Below, piece after piece: positions 1 through 12,609 of a DNA stretch of 64,000 bases (its first letter is position 1; each line of letters opens with the position of its first letter). This stretch comes from Echinococcus granulosus. Its lineage: Eukaryota; Platyhelminthes; Cestoda; Cyclophyllidea; Taeniidae. Under the pieces are notes generated by a model. The model did no database searches and was not told the origin of the DNA. It saw only the letters and a list, made by a program, of their open reading frames with translations. The position numbers and the translations under genes were made by a program. Location: positions 247,198-311,197 of the forward strand of contig NW_020170384.1 of NCBI RefSeq assembly GCF_000524195.1, written 5' to 3'.

Positions 1-648
1 GCAAGATCGCTCCTGCATTTACTAAAATGCAGGCAATGCGGTCAGTATTTGGTCGAGACCAATGAAATGCCTTACATATGCGGCGAAAATAAAAAGTGGG
101 AAAGGTTCCATCGAAACAGAACAAACATAGTCTTCCTTAATCCAGGTGTAAATGGGGCCAAGATAAAGTGGGTATAACGGAAGGTTTTGGTTACACAATT
201 TGGACCCTTTAAAGGAAAGTCAGGTTTGATTTTCACAACTACAGAATAATAAAACACCCACGCAAGGAATGCGTGGCAGATATCTAATGAGACAACGTTT
301 GGCAACATTTCACCATGCACCAGAGTAGGCAGTCTCGGAGCGACGGGCAATGGAATGGAAATTTTGCCCTTGTGTAGTCGGGCATTACTGCTATTTGATG
401 AGCCAGCAGCAGTGCGTACCTGATGCACATTCAAGTGAATCCCTTGCATTAAAAAAGAGAAAATGGTTTCAAGCATTGTAAAAAATGATGGCCTTGAGAA
501 AATGAATGACCTCAGAGCACTACTATAATCGCTTAAAGGAGCAATTAATCTGTTTTTGCACTTTTAGCAACGTAGCCATAAAAACATTGGTAAATACATT
601 ACATCGTTACAAATACTGTCCGAATGACAAAAAAGTTATCTCGACTAG

Positions 649-894
649 CCCAAAGCATTCGAATCAGGGAATGTAATTGAAAAATGGGTTCACCGGCTCA
701 AAATCAGAAGTATCACGAAACAAAACCTCATGACCGTTACGACCAAGCCAAATACATCACCCGAAGTCGCATGCACGGGTTGTCCGTACTTGAGTGTGAC
801 ACAAGATCTACTGAAAGACTTAAAGAAACATTTGGCGGAACACACCGAAGCCGATAAAGCGAGGATTCAGTATGTCGGTAAAAGAGTGACATGA
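649..894 (+). CDS. Possible zinc-finger-like ORF or exon, unrecognised
   Basis: This frame is open from just after a TAG to a TGA. It would give 81 residues, or 54 if it starts at the ATG at 730. It contains a finger-like pattern, C-x2-C-x15-H-x3-H (CTGCPYLS then KKHLAEH). The spacing is longer than in a classical C2H2 finger. A different frame at 891..1040 starts with ATG and carries a second small Cys/His cluster (CRSVDCPH), so this could be a frameshifted or spliced gene piece. It lies on the strand opposite the ArfGAP and points towards it. I do not recognise a family. An open frame of this length is not significant in this sequence; the support is the residue composition and the Cys/His spacing. 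Confidence 0.25.
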   Translation, partial: PKAFESGNVIEKWVHRLKIRSITKQNLMTVTTKPNTSPEVACTGCPYLSVTQDLLKDLKKHLAEHTEADKARIQYVGKRVT

Positions 895-1337
895 TGACAG
901 CTAAAAAAAACGATGAAACGATAAAGATGTGCAGGTCCGTAGATTGCCCACATGCGTCAACAGTGGCTTTCAGTGAAGCCAGGAAAAATCCAACGCCACA
1001 CGAAACTGTTAAATTACAAAGAAGGCTCAAAAGTAGCTGAGGATTTTGCAAGGTACGAACATGCAAATCTAATTGGTGTTAAAAGTAAAAAAAAAAAAAG
1101 ATTCAAATGGCTTTTGAAAGTAGCGTTAGTCTTAATAACGCTGCACTTGAACAGTGCGTCCGCCAACGTAGGAATTGGTCCTCCACCATTCAAGCATTGA
1201 AACCTTCAGATGGCTGTGTTTAAACTAGGTTGATAAATACTTTGACCGCACTTGGACCTACATGCGTTTTTTGGGAAAGGGGGGTTTTTAGCGTCAGCGT
1301 AAAAACAAAACCTTTTTAAGAAATATTTCAAACCTAC

Positions 1338-2542
<1,205 letters not shown>

Positions 2543-2904
2543 CAGAACTATTCGTAAAATGTGCGGTTAAATCAAACCAGGCCCTATCATCCTGTCAAGA
2601 AAAACAAAATTTTTCATTTGAGAACAAGAAAATGCTTATTTTTTGTATGATTAAATTTTATTTACCAACATGCACGTAGCATGAGGACTTGCTGAGTCAA
2701 CGACTAATTTTGGCGACCTAAATTATTTCGCAATCGTCAAATCCAATGTGTTTATGTGAACTCACAATAATAACCACTTGGTATGGGTTTGGCTACTAAG
2801 TCTTGGGTAGTTGTTTGAAAATATAATAGAGTTTTCATAGTGCAACTTCACCCACTGACTACTGCGTATGTATTTGCGTTAAATGCTTTTTGTATTAAAT
2901 GCTA
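2543..2904. other. Upstream region of the ArfGAP, no feature seen
   Basis: AT-rich sequence between the ArfGAP start codon and the assembly gap. It must hold the 5' UTR or the promoter, but no clear core promoter element is visible. Confidence 0.5.
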
Positions 2905-3004
2905 NNNNNNNNNNNNNNNNNNNNNNNNNNNNNNNNNNNNNNNNNNNNNNNNNNNNNNNNNNNNNNNNNNNNNNNNNNNNNNNNNNNNNNNNNNNNNNNN
3001 NNNN
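2905..3004. other. Assembly gap, 100 N
   Basis: Exactly 100 undetermined bases, the usual placeholder for a gap of unknown size. The true distance between the ArfGAP start and the solo LTRs to its right is therefore unknown. Confidence 0.99.
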
Positions 3005-3120
3005 GCCGTAGTCACTAGGTAAGGGAGAGGGCGATCCAGTTACCAGGTTCGAATTTCCTGATTGCCTCCTCCCTGAAAGGCAAATTCAAACAACATAAGT
3101 ATTACAGCTACGGCTAATGT

Positions 3121-3314
3121 TGTAGCTCCTCGAGACTTCCCAGAAGACGAACGAAGAAATAACACCTAAGCAGAATAAGTTTTGTCAAAGTACAGTAGGG
3201 CTTAGTAGTACTGGCGTAGCCTAGAGGCCAAGCCGCCCGGTAGAGGCATAATGGCGGCGTCCTAAGTGGTCCGTTACCAAAATTGGGAGTTGCGTACACA
3301 AGTAACGCATTACA
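3121..3314 (-). repeat. Solo LTR 1 of the TRIM-like family
   Basis: A full-length solo copy of the 195-bp terminal repeat. Read on the minus strand it starts TGTAATGCG and ends TACA. It contains the family core, seen on the plus strand as gaggccaagccgcccggtag, and the gagacttcccagaagacgaa block near its end. No second repeat or internal domain is attached, so it is a solo LTR, presumably left by recombination between the two LTRs. It lies upstream of the ArfGAP in the same transcriptional orientation. Confidence 0.75.
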
Positions 3315-3499
3315 ACATAGCCTAAAATGCATTCGTAACTTGGTATTTACACGGATATTTTCTTGCCTTTGGACTTTCTTTGCACAATTTTTCTCAAATA
3401 ACGTCATCTATAAGTTGGTTCCTGCTTGGAAAATCTCTACCGAGGTTATGAGCTAGGCAGGCTGATAAAGAATAATGCTCTGTTACTAAATTGATGGAG

Positions 3500-3676
3500 C
3501 TGTCAAGTCCTCCCAAAACTCAAAACAAGCCATAGTACTGTGAGTAACATGTACCTCCAATATATGGAAGGGCTAGAAGGCCGCTATCATGGCTCGAAGG
3601 GCCCACCGCAGGAGGGATGTACAATCTACGTAGACTTAAGGTCCCATGCAGTTAAACAAAAGGGGGAGTCACTACA
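3500..3676 (-). repeat. Solo LTR 2, degenerate
   Basis: A diverged copy in the same orientation as solo LTR 1. It keeps the order of blocks: caagtcctcc, then catagtactg, then ggctagaaggccgctatcatggctcg, and finally gttaaacaaaa near the plus-strand right end. It shows many substitutions and small indels. The left boundary is approximate. Confidence 0.55.
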
Positions 3677-4674
3677 CTGGAGACATATATTTACTTCCGT
3701 TTCATTTTTTTGAACCCAGAGCTCTGTAAAATTTTCGTTTGCGTATTATAAGGCAGATTCCACACAAGTGGAAAGACTTTTTTTAGGTTTTTCTACCGTA
3801 CTAGTAGTCGGTGCAACAGCGACCGGGTTGGACGCTTTTGCAGTTACAAACAATGCATTACCAACTTTATTGCAAAAGATGAGTACTCTGCAATCACTAG
3901 CTGTAATGGCTAGGTGAGTTTTGAAAAAATAGAGCTATTTTGCATGAGTTATAGGGCGATCAACTGCAAATTATATCCACTAATGAATTCCGTCACCTTA
4001 CTGTGGGGAAATCTAACTTTCGACCTCTATTTATCTAAGTCTTTCCATCAGAAATTCCAAGCATGCAGGCACATAAGGTTCAAATCAATCTATTTGAAGA
4101 CTTTTGTCTATGATATGTTTAACAAATGCGCGTGTTTGATGAAACCTTTTATTCTGGAGAAGCAGTGTTGTCCCCTACAAAATTGCTATGCAATTTGTGG
4201 AGGTGACAATGCCTAAGGCATCTGGTCTTTTGCTTTTCGAAGCGCCCGGCACAAATATATAAATCTTTTTCTGCACAATTTTAGTGCATTAGAAATGGCC
4301 GCACACTACAAGCAGATAACTGCTGAGACTCCCTAATCCGTAATTTCTCCTATTCTAATAATTTTACTATCTATTGTGCATAGAGCTCAATCAGATTTCA
4401 AAATCAGTTTGATCAGCGGTACGGACTGTTGCAGATAATATGCATTACGGTGACTTCGGCCAAATCGGTTCATGTGACACAAATCTCAGCAAAAATTTAT
4501 GGCAACGTTCGTTAACTAAAAACGGTCTCGGTTAAGTGCGACTTCCAGTTTGTACCATGGTGCAGAATGATTATGGAAACCTTCATAGAATAAGCCCAAT
4601 TAAAACTGCTTTTTATTTAAATATGCAAAGAAGTTTTTACGACGTAACGCTCTAAAAAGTGGTTCCCGCATAAA
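3677..4674. other. Intergenic, nothing recognised
   Basis: AT-rich sequence. A plus-strand open frame at 3914..4216 (100 codons) has no domain-like features and I treat it as chance. Confidence 0.5.
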
Positions 4675-4848
4675 CAATACTTTAATCGTTTATTTGGTTC
4701 CGCCATTGTACCTTCGTCGGGTGGGCTAACCTTTGAAACATGCTAGTAGTCCCGAGCTCTAGTGTATGTTGAACACATGTATGTTCATATTCTGGCAGAG
4801 TATTGCATCTACTTTCGTCCTCAGGGAAGCCTTGGGGCGCTGCTAGTA
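4675..4848 (+). repeat. Solo LTR 3 of the TRIM-like family
   Basis: Plus-orientation copy. Clear family blocks include ggttccgccattgtac, ccggtag-like gctagtagtcccgagctc, ttcatattctg, and the end block gtcctcagggaagccttggg followed by gcgctgcta. About 25 bp appear deleted from the first third. Boundaries are accurate to a few bases. Confidence 0.65.
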
Positions 4849-7800
4849 AACCGCATTCCTGAAGCTTTCCATTTCTGCGAAATGTGCTGTATTTCCATAG
4901 AATCTATGGCTGAAATTTTTCCTAAGTGTTATTAGGTCGATTTATCATTCACTGTTGTGGGAAATCGCATATCAGATTAATATACCTAGAGGGACGTTTA
5001 AACATGCAAAATTCAAGTAGACGGTAGGTCATAAAATATTCTGCTGCTTGTTGTGAGCAGTTGGTGGTCTAAAGGGATCTGCAGTAAAATTGATGCTTAA
5101 AGAAGTGACTGTCAAATTTTGAGGCTTACGATTTGCACAAAAATATAGTAAACTAAACAGATAAAAATAAGCACTGTCGCCTAGGTGTCTTCAGGTAACA
5201 CTCCAGAAGGGAGCACACTTTGTGCATTGCGTCAGTGCAGGTAAAAATTAAACTACATTAGCCTGGTTAATTTACAGCCATTAAGTTCGTTGGAAGCAAT
5301 GGAATGAATAATTGACACAAATTAGATCTCAACAACTCTTTTCCCAGTAAGAAGTGTGCTTCTGGAGTAGGACAAAAGTCAAGTGCATATAACCATCCAT
5401 TATGAAAAAAAATCAGCACTGGACGGGCTTGGCATTCGCGGTGAGTAATTCTGTAAAGCATCAAACGTTCCGTAAAACATTCATAAGCGTCTAAAATTCA
5501 TTTTAGAGGAAGATTAGTCAAAACCATAGACCTATGATGCTTAGGTTATACACTTGGATGTAAAAGGTATTAAGTAATAAAGAAGATACTCCTCAAAATT
5601 GAAAAATAGCAATTTGGGGAAGTAGGCGCTTGTATGCATGGGATTATTTTTCCCACATAGGTCCGGTCTGCTTGCAAATGAACGTTTGTGTAGTCAGGGC
5701 AGAAATATATTCTGCAGCACTTTGGACCATTTTGTGATTTAAAGGTGATCACATTGTAAGCTCCTGTAATTTAAGAACGTGTTCACTGTTTCGTAAACAA
5801 TCGCGTAGAGCAGCAAAACCAATGGCAGGCCATTTGTCGACCCCATTCTCTCAAAGTCGAGTACATCTCCTTTGGACTTTTACCTATTTTCTCTCAGTAT
5901 TAAGTGCAAGTAAATTATTTCCCAAGTGTTAATTTTGCCAGCCCTTTAAAAAGCAATATGAAAATCGTCCCATTTAATCTGCAGATGGTCTCAAACTTAA
6001 TCCATCTAATGAAATCTCCAAAGTGCCATGGAGAATTTTTTGACAGCTAAACTCATGAGCATGAATAATAGTTATCCCTAGGAACAAAGACAGACTAAAT
6101 GGAGATGAGACATTCATGACCCTAGAGAAAGGTTTTACGCAGTCCTAGGTCTTATAATGCCAGAAAATATGTCTCATATTGTGTATATAAGTTGAACTTG
6201 TATAGGAAAGTAAGTAGCGGTTACTGGGAGTGATTACAATATATCATTGCAAAAAACGACCATAGATCCAACGCCAACACTTCAGGTGGACAGGCTAATT
6301 GGAATATGCAATAGGCGTTGAAAGAATTGCCTGCGTGAAAGTTGCAAGCTGCTTAATCGACCAACACAACTAACGCGAATGGACATTTTGTTGAGATGTG
6401 ATTATTTAAGAGGAGAATACCGCAACATTGCTTCATCTGAACTGCTTCGGATGTTGGCAGATTCGGTGAAGATAAGCCATCCAACTTAGCACAATTCCTT
6501 TCGTCTCCAGTTTAAATTCTCTTTAAAAATAAAGACTTTTAATGGTCATTTGCACCTTAGTAGGACTTCTGAACATTTGAGCCATTTTTGAATGCAGTTG
6601 TAGGACGCACTTACGTGAATAATGGCACAGAAAGACTGGTGAGTTGAGGCAAGGACAATATCATCATGGTCTCAGCTACCCCTTGCGGAGAATTTAGCAC
6701 CGTAGACTGAAGTGCTAGGGGCTACTGTGCGTAACTGAAGAAGGGATTACAATGAAATCGACATCCGGATTTGTTTAATTGGATCAAATAACCCAGATTA
6801 GCCGTAGTTACACAGCTTGGAAAAGAGCAGATCATTGATACAACCTCAAGTAGAGCAACTCCCATCATCGTAATCACTTAAAATGCAAAAATGTCCGCTT
6901 CTACAGGGTTACCTGACAAAATGGGGAGATCATGATTTGTCAAACATCCCTTCTGGACTATTGGAGGCAAGCCTGTTGAGAGATGGTTGACGTCAATTAA
7001 CTCCTACTTTGGGAATGCCTACTAATCAGAACTTTTTTACCACTAACGAAACAATGTGAATAATATACTTTTCTTTGAAATGCATAAGAATTTGTGACTA
7101 CGGCATGCGCATTTGTTTTCGTAAACTTCGTATATGCTTTTCCATAGCATTGATGGATAAGTACAAATCCTACTCACTACTTTATTAAAATTAGGAAGCA
7201 AACAAAATAAAACAGCTCAAACGAAATAAGTCTTTTTGATAATGCCTTCCTAAATTACGGATTTCTTGCCGATTTAAGGGAAGATTATTCATATTGGAGT
7301 GTGAGAATGTTTACTGCCTTAGTTTAACTATGTTGCAATCATGACCGAAGCACTGCTAAACCCTCGCAACTGCTATAGAATTTATTGAGGTTACATATCA
7401 ATCAGTCTGCAATGTTATCAAAGGAACTTGAAGGCAAGTCAACAGGATTTCTTTTAGTCGGTTTCGCCACATTGGGATAGGTGGTAAATTCAATTTCTTC
7501 AAAATTATTAACTCCATAACCACTGATTTTTATCCATGTTCGCGGTCTATGAACAGTAGCTCATTTACTCTAATAACTGAAAGTTTTGCCATTTTAGCAA
7601 AAATAGTGTACCATTTTTATCTCCGGTAGCATTGTTAGAAGACAAAAACTACCAATAATTAGCATAAAAGAATTGTCAAAAAAACTTTACGGTTTCTTAG
7701 TAATGAAAAGAAGTCCCATGAGCTACATGGCAACCATTCAGAAAAGCGTAAGACTGCACCGACTGCAAAGTTGAATATTAAACCTATATTTATCAAGGAT

Positions 7801-7952
7801 TATTCGCTGCCATTCATTTAAAACATTAACTGGTAATTCCCAAAGATTTAGGTTGTTTATTGAGCCTTCTTATCGCGCTTTCACACTTTGACAGTTAATG
7901 ATCAATCAAATTAGGGATTCTTACACACCTAGAAATTTACAGCAATAATTAA
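4849..7952. other. Intergenic, nothing recognised
   Basis: About 3.1 kb of AT-rich sequence with no coding signal, RNA gene or repeat that I can support. Confidence 0.5.
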
Positions 7953-8147
7953 TGTGTTGCATTGTTTTTTAGTTTAACTCTTTATTTTGGCTATGCGCTC
8001 ACCTAGGGCTCCACCTATATACTTCCGCTGGGCGGCATGGCTTCTGGGTCACGCCAGTAGCCTCAAGCCCTTCTGCACATCGGCTTTGATTTTTCTGTCC
8101 CAGTATTATGTCTTCTTTCGACCCTGGGAAATACTCGGGGTGATACA
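7953..8147 (+). repeat. 5' LTR of TRIM copy A
   Basis: A 195-bp repeat containing the family core gggcggcatggcttctgggt and the cagtattatgtcttctttcg block. It ends gataca immediately before the primer-binding-site candidate. Confidence 0.75.
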
Positions 8148-8148
8148 T

Positions 8149-8165
8149 TGGTGGTAGGGGAAAGC
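8149..8165 (+). other. Primer-binding-site candidate of TRIM copy A
   Basis: TGG starts one base after the end of the 5' LTR. Copies B and C have the matching stretch in the same place (tggcggcagcgg and ttgtggcagcgg), followed in copies A and C by aagcgaaccc. A consensus TGGTGGCAGCGG would pair with a tRNA 3' end reading GCTGCCACCA. It resembles initiator-Met sites only partly, and I cannot name the tRNA. Confidence 0.55.
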
Positions 8166-8842
8166 GAACCCAATCCTAAAGAATATTTATCCTGATTTCT
8201 ACCGTTGGGTGATAAACCTTATCGAGGTAGAAGTGCATATGCTATGGATGAAAGAACCAGTGACGACCCCTAACTCAAGGGTTGAAGATGATATCCACCT
8301 TCATAACTACCTTAGATCTGCGTTCTGCAGGAATACTATACACAGCTGAAGTGACAAGCTCTTAACCACCTGGAGATTTTCGTTACGGGGTTGTCTACGG
8401 TACCTGTATAAGGGTGTCAATTGAGTGAAAATGCAAGGCATACTAACTGGTCAGAGCCCAAATAGAGATGGCTGGGCAAGACTGAAGTGGGAACAAAACG
8501 GCGAGGATAAATGGACCCGAAACCTTATTCCCGCGAAACCATTTTAAACCCCGTCCTTTGTTAAATGCCTCTGTCTTTGGGCTAGTGCTCCTACTACCAA
8601 CGATTGACCTAAATGCTGGCCTACACATTCCCTCATCGCCAATAGAATTCCCAAACAGGACGAAATTCCGGATTCAGTAGAATCAGCAAGTAGAATCAGT
8701 GAAGTTGCAGTCAGATACTGTCTCGGTTGCTCGCGAATTCGATGGATGGAGTAGTTGGTTGGTGTTTTTTTCTTACAGCACCGTCTACGTTGTGGTGACC
8801 GATGTAAGAGGTTGACCAAGGGAAGCGCAAAAGGTAACGCTC

Positions 8843-8855
8843 AAAGGAAGAGAGG
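8843..8855 (+). other. Polypurine tract of TRIM copy A
   Basis: A 13-base all-purine run ending five bases before the 3' LTR. Copy B has a purine-rich stretch at 39712..39726 broken by one pyrimidine, and copy C has a purine tract at 50285..50300 (minus), both in the same relative place. This is the expected plus-strand primer of an LTR element. Confidence 0.7.
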
Positions 8856-8860
8856 CAATA

Positions 8861-9056
8861 TGTAATACTTTGATTATCTGTTTGAATTTTTATTTTAGTT
8901 ACGCTGACGCTTAAGGCTTCGCCTTTGTACTTCTGCTGGGCGGTGTAGCCTTCGGGTCATACCGGTGGCCCTCCAGCTCTTCCGTACGTAGGCAGTACAC
9001 ATTCTGCCCTAGTATTATGCCTTCATTTGTCTTCAGAAAAGACTTGGAACGTTACA
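8861..9056 (+). repeat. 3' LTR of TRIM copy A
   Basis: A 196-bp repeat starting TGTAATAC and ending GTTACA. It is the least interrupted copy in the window and was used here as the reference for the family. Confidence 0.75.
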
Positions 9057-9991
9057 ACTGGGTGCATTTAATGACTAAATGCATTCAATTCGTATGTATT
9101 TCTGTAAATGATGTGATTAGCATGAATAATTAGTCCGGCACGCATGATAAAAGAGTGTCAAATTGATACTAAACAAAAGTTGGTCTATAAAACCTTTCAA
9201 AGTACACCTTTTAAATAGGGCGAAAAATAAACGAAAAAAGTTTCTAACTCAACTGGTGAATTTCGAAAAAAAGATAGTTTAAAATGCAGCCGCCTTACTA
9301 TCGCTACAATTTATTATTTTTCAGTCTAAATAGCTATAACTAAATGGTGTATAAAAGGTGTCACGAGTATCAATGTGATTGGTACAAGTAGTATACTGGA
9401 GACCCCTTATTATCAAATAAGAGTAGTAGTTAGTTTTATTTCTTTACATATCAACTACAAAGAGTGAATCTAAAGTAGGTGCTAGTTGCAATTACCCAGA
9501 GGAACTTAGTTGTTTGGCTATTCTTAAAATTTTGCTAAAACCGCTGTAAATAAAGTCCTGTCAAAAATGCAAGGAAATGTTTCTCTATAGAGCAGATAAC
9601 TTAGAGGTGATCAAAAAGAGGTGTAAATCGGAGTGTAGATGTTTAATTTCAGAGCTGATGCAATAATGTAAGCTAAAAATTAAGCCCTTTTGTTGACATG
9701 GCATCCATTCCTGTTCATTTTTACCTTTCCTTAAATGTTTTCAAAGAAATTCCTTAATCAGCAAACTGATTGTTAAATCGCATTTATGGAAGTATATGGC
9801 GCGATGGAAGCATAAACTGTTTCTTAACGCTTTTACGTGTGCTACCAATTTTGCACGAAACCCAGAGTAGATCACTTGAATTACAAAACAAACGTGGACT
9901 TAAAAGTACATGGGTACAAAAGTTACTAAAAAGTGGCTAATTTCGAACTCAGATAAAATATTTCTAATGAACTTAAGATGGTTAAACATAC

Positions 9992-10114
9992 CTTCCAACC
10001 TGAAGTGTTAATCGACGTGCTTCTCCCTAAAGTGCAATCATTAAACTTTTCTGCTGGTGATTCGTGGAATTTAATAGCCTCGACAAATGCCGCCCCGTTA
10101 GGTTGACTGCACAT
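9992..10114 (-). CDS. Weak candidate exon, unrecognised
   Basis: A 123-nt open stretch (41 codons) beginning ATG right after a TAG acceptor-like site and ending TGGAAG before GTATGT, a good donor. The peptide starts MCSQPNGAAFVEAIKF and looks protein-like, but there is no pyrimidine tract before the acceptor and no partner exon was found. No family is recognised. Confidence 0.2.
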
Positions 10115-12589
10115 CTAACACTCCTTTTTTAAACTGACCTTATGAACATATCGAAAAAAGTAGGGAGATGTCACATGTAATTTATGGCAAATAACCGCTT
10201 AATCATCGTAGACTCAAATGGCGGTTGATTACCAACACCTTCTTCAGTCAAGTAAATAGTAGTTACCTTGTACTTTACACAAGTGGTCATTAATGACAAG
10301 CTCCACTTTAAAACCCATTATAAAACTTAGTCTAAAGCAATGAGTTTTCGATACAAGTGGTCATAATAAAAGTGTTTCCCGAATGCTTTAAAATACCCTT
10401 AGTTTTCAAGTGCCATGGAGCCAAATGAACGCATGAATTTTTGTAGAGAAATGGCTTTACAAATGACAAAAATATATCTACGCTTCATGAAAACCTATCT
10501 GTCGGTGTTTGCGCCAAAGCGATTTCATTCTTGTAGAACTTTCCTTCCCATAAGAGCAAACGCTCAGTCACAATAAATGGGCAAAGAGAAAAATCCGCTC
10601 TTCCAGCATTACTAATGCTGCAGTCGGACCTACTAGAACTTGAAATATTTAAGGAATCGGGTTTTCTTATTCTTTATTTAAAGGAAAGACTTAGTGAAGT
10701 GGGATTATAACTAAAGAAGGTGATGTTTTACTACCCGATTGTAATTACGCCACGTGGACCGCATTACTTTGTACACTATTTATGAGATTTTAGTTTATCT
10801 CTAATACATAATTACTGCAGAAGGGAAATTCAAAAGAAGGAATAATAACATCACCTGTTAAGGAATCACCTAAGATTTCGCATGCAAATAAATTCGGATA
10901 CATAGAAATGAATGTATCGCTATTAGACAAGCCTAAAGCTACATTTTAACATGGCATGATGGATGTACAGTTGAAAAATGTGAATTAGCACGATACGCCA
11001 TCTATCGGAGGTACGGCGGCTTGAAACTACAAATGTAGGATAAAGGGCGTGAAATCGGAGATTTTGAAGTTGGAAGGATTAAATACAGCGCTACACAGCT
11101 CTCTAAAAGTAGTCAATCCGTTCATCCTCAATTTATATCTTTTGATCTATTTCATAATGCTATAATTTGTTGGAATATTCAACTTCTGACAATAGAAGAG
11201 TAAAATATGGTATGGTAGACATTAGCAATCAATTTCAGATCCACACCATATCGACACATCGAAACGAGGATAAAACAATTGCTAGTAGAGCGTCTAAAGC
11301 AACCAAATAAATATTTTATGGAGTCTTCATGCTCCTTCATGCTTAAGTCTAATTTCAACTTCCCTCAGTATGCGTGTGCATGCGTGTGGGTGACCATGCC
11401 GATCAGCAGATGGGAGCTTCACCGCAATTGTATCGGCTGAGGGAGCCAGGACGTTGGGATGGTTCACACAAAGAAGCCGTTTTTCATTTATTCCAATCAT
11501 TTTATGTACAGTGTTAAGGGACTGATTTACTGAATCCAATTTAGCTACTTTGAGGTACGGAGAAATTGAACAAGAAAAAAGGTACATTGGCGTTTGGCTG
11601 TATGTTTCTTTTTATGCAAGTAAACTGAAGTCAATTTAGTGATCTGCAAGACGTTATTCTTACCATCTCATGCATTTAAAAAATTGATATTCCTTTGAGA
11701 TATGATTCAATAAAGCTGAGGCGCGTTCAGGTTTGACAATTATCCCGAAACGGCTTGATCATAAACCATAAAAATTAGATAGATTAAAAGATAATGGATT
11801 TCTAGCACACGAGTCAACGTTTCAGCTACATTTATTAGGTGCGACACCTTTCGATACCATTTCCCGAGGATTGCGCTCAGATTAACAGTCATTTAGGAAA
11901 TGATGATCTATGGAGACTGATAGGTATCCAAATTCCTTGATTAAAGCTAGCGAGTGTTTACTTACCAAATGAAAACAGCACCACAGCATTATAACACGGA
12001 CAGAAGTCAGCCAAGTAGTCTAACCGGCCTCTTATTGAAGTGCTAGACGCGTGAATAACCAAAGAATTTGAAAGTAGGAACGATTAAATTTGACCTCTTG
12101 ACCTCGTTTAGAGGGTTCATTGGTAGAAAATGAGGTTATTGTAACCTGTCATTTTAATCAATTTCCTAGCCTCAGAATTCCATCGCAAAGTTATCGTACA
12201 TCTTATGATTTCGCATTAAAAAAATATTAATTTTAAGTGGTTGCGCAAACACGCATGTATTTAGATAAGCAATCTCCAAGATCTTGTGAAATGAGTTGAA
12301 GGCGGCACCCGGACCTATTCCAGCATCACTCTCCTGACACTATAATGGTATGGCATAGTAGTACTATAATAGTACAACGACCAAAATTTCCCAGTACGGA
12401 ATGGTAGTTGTGTTAAACCAACTGTGCTAAGGATTATCACATCACATCTGCATTGTCAAAATTTCCCCGGTAATAGAACTGCCTTTCGGAATTACACATG
12501 TTTCTTGTTCTTACCAACAGCAAATCTACTCTTATTTAGCCACAGTTTACTTCATTTTTTTCTCTAAGTACACTGTCATAGAAAGGTAG

Positions 12590-12609
12590 ATTTAGTAAAT
12601 TTACTAAAT
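12590..12609. repeat. Perfect 20-bp palindrome
   Basis: ATTTAGTAAA followed directly by its reverse complement. It has no loop. It is not linked to a gene or an LTR and could extrude as a short cruciform or bind a dimeric factor. Confidence 0.9.

Larger units (their letters stand above)
7953..9056 (+). mobile_element. TRIM-like LTR retroelement, copy A
   Basis: A 1104-bp element with two direct terminal repeats, 7953..8147 (195 bp) and 8861..9056 (196 bp). They share the same block order from end to end, start with TGT and end with TACA. Directly inside the left repeat is TGGTGGTAGGGG at 8149, a candidate tRNA primer-binding site. Directly before the right repeat is a purine tract, aaaggaagagagg, at 8843..8855. 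The 713-bp centre has no conserved frame: where copy C is open, copy A has several stops. With no gag or pol and about 1 kb in total, it fits a terminal-repeat retrotransposon in miniature. No target-site duplication is visible, and the two LTRs differ at many positions, so the insertion is old. Confidence 0.8.
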
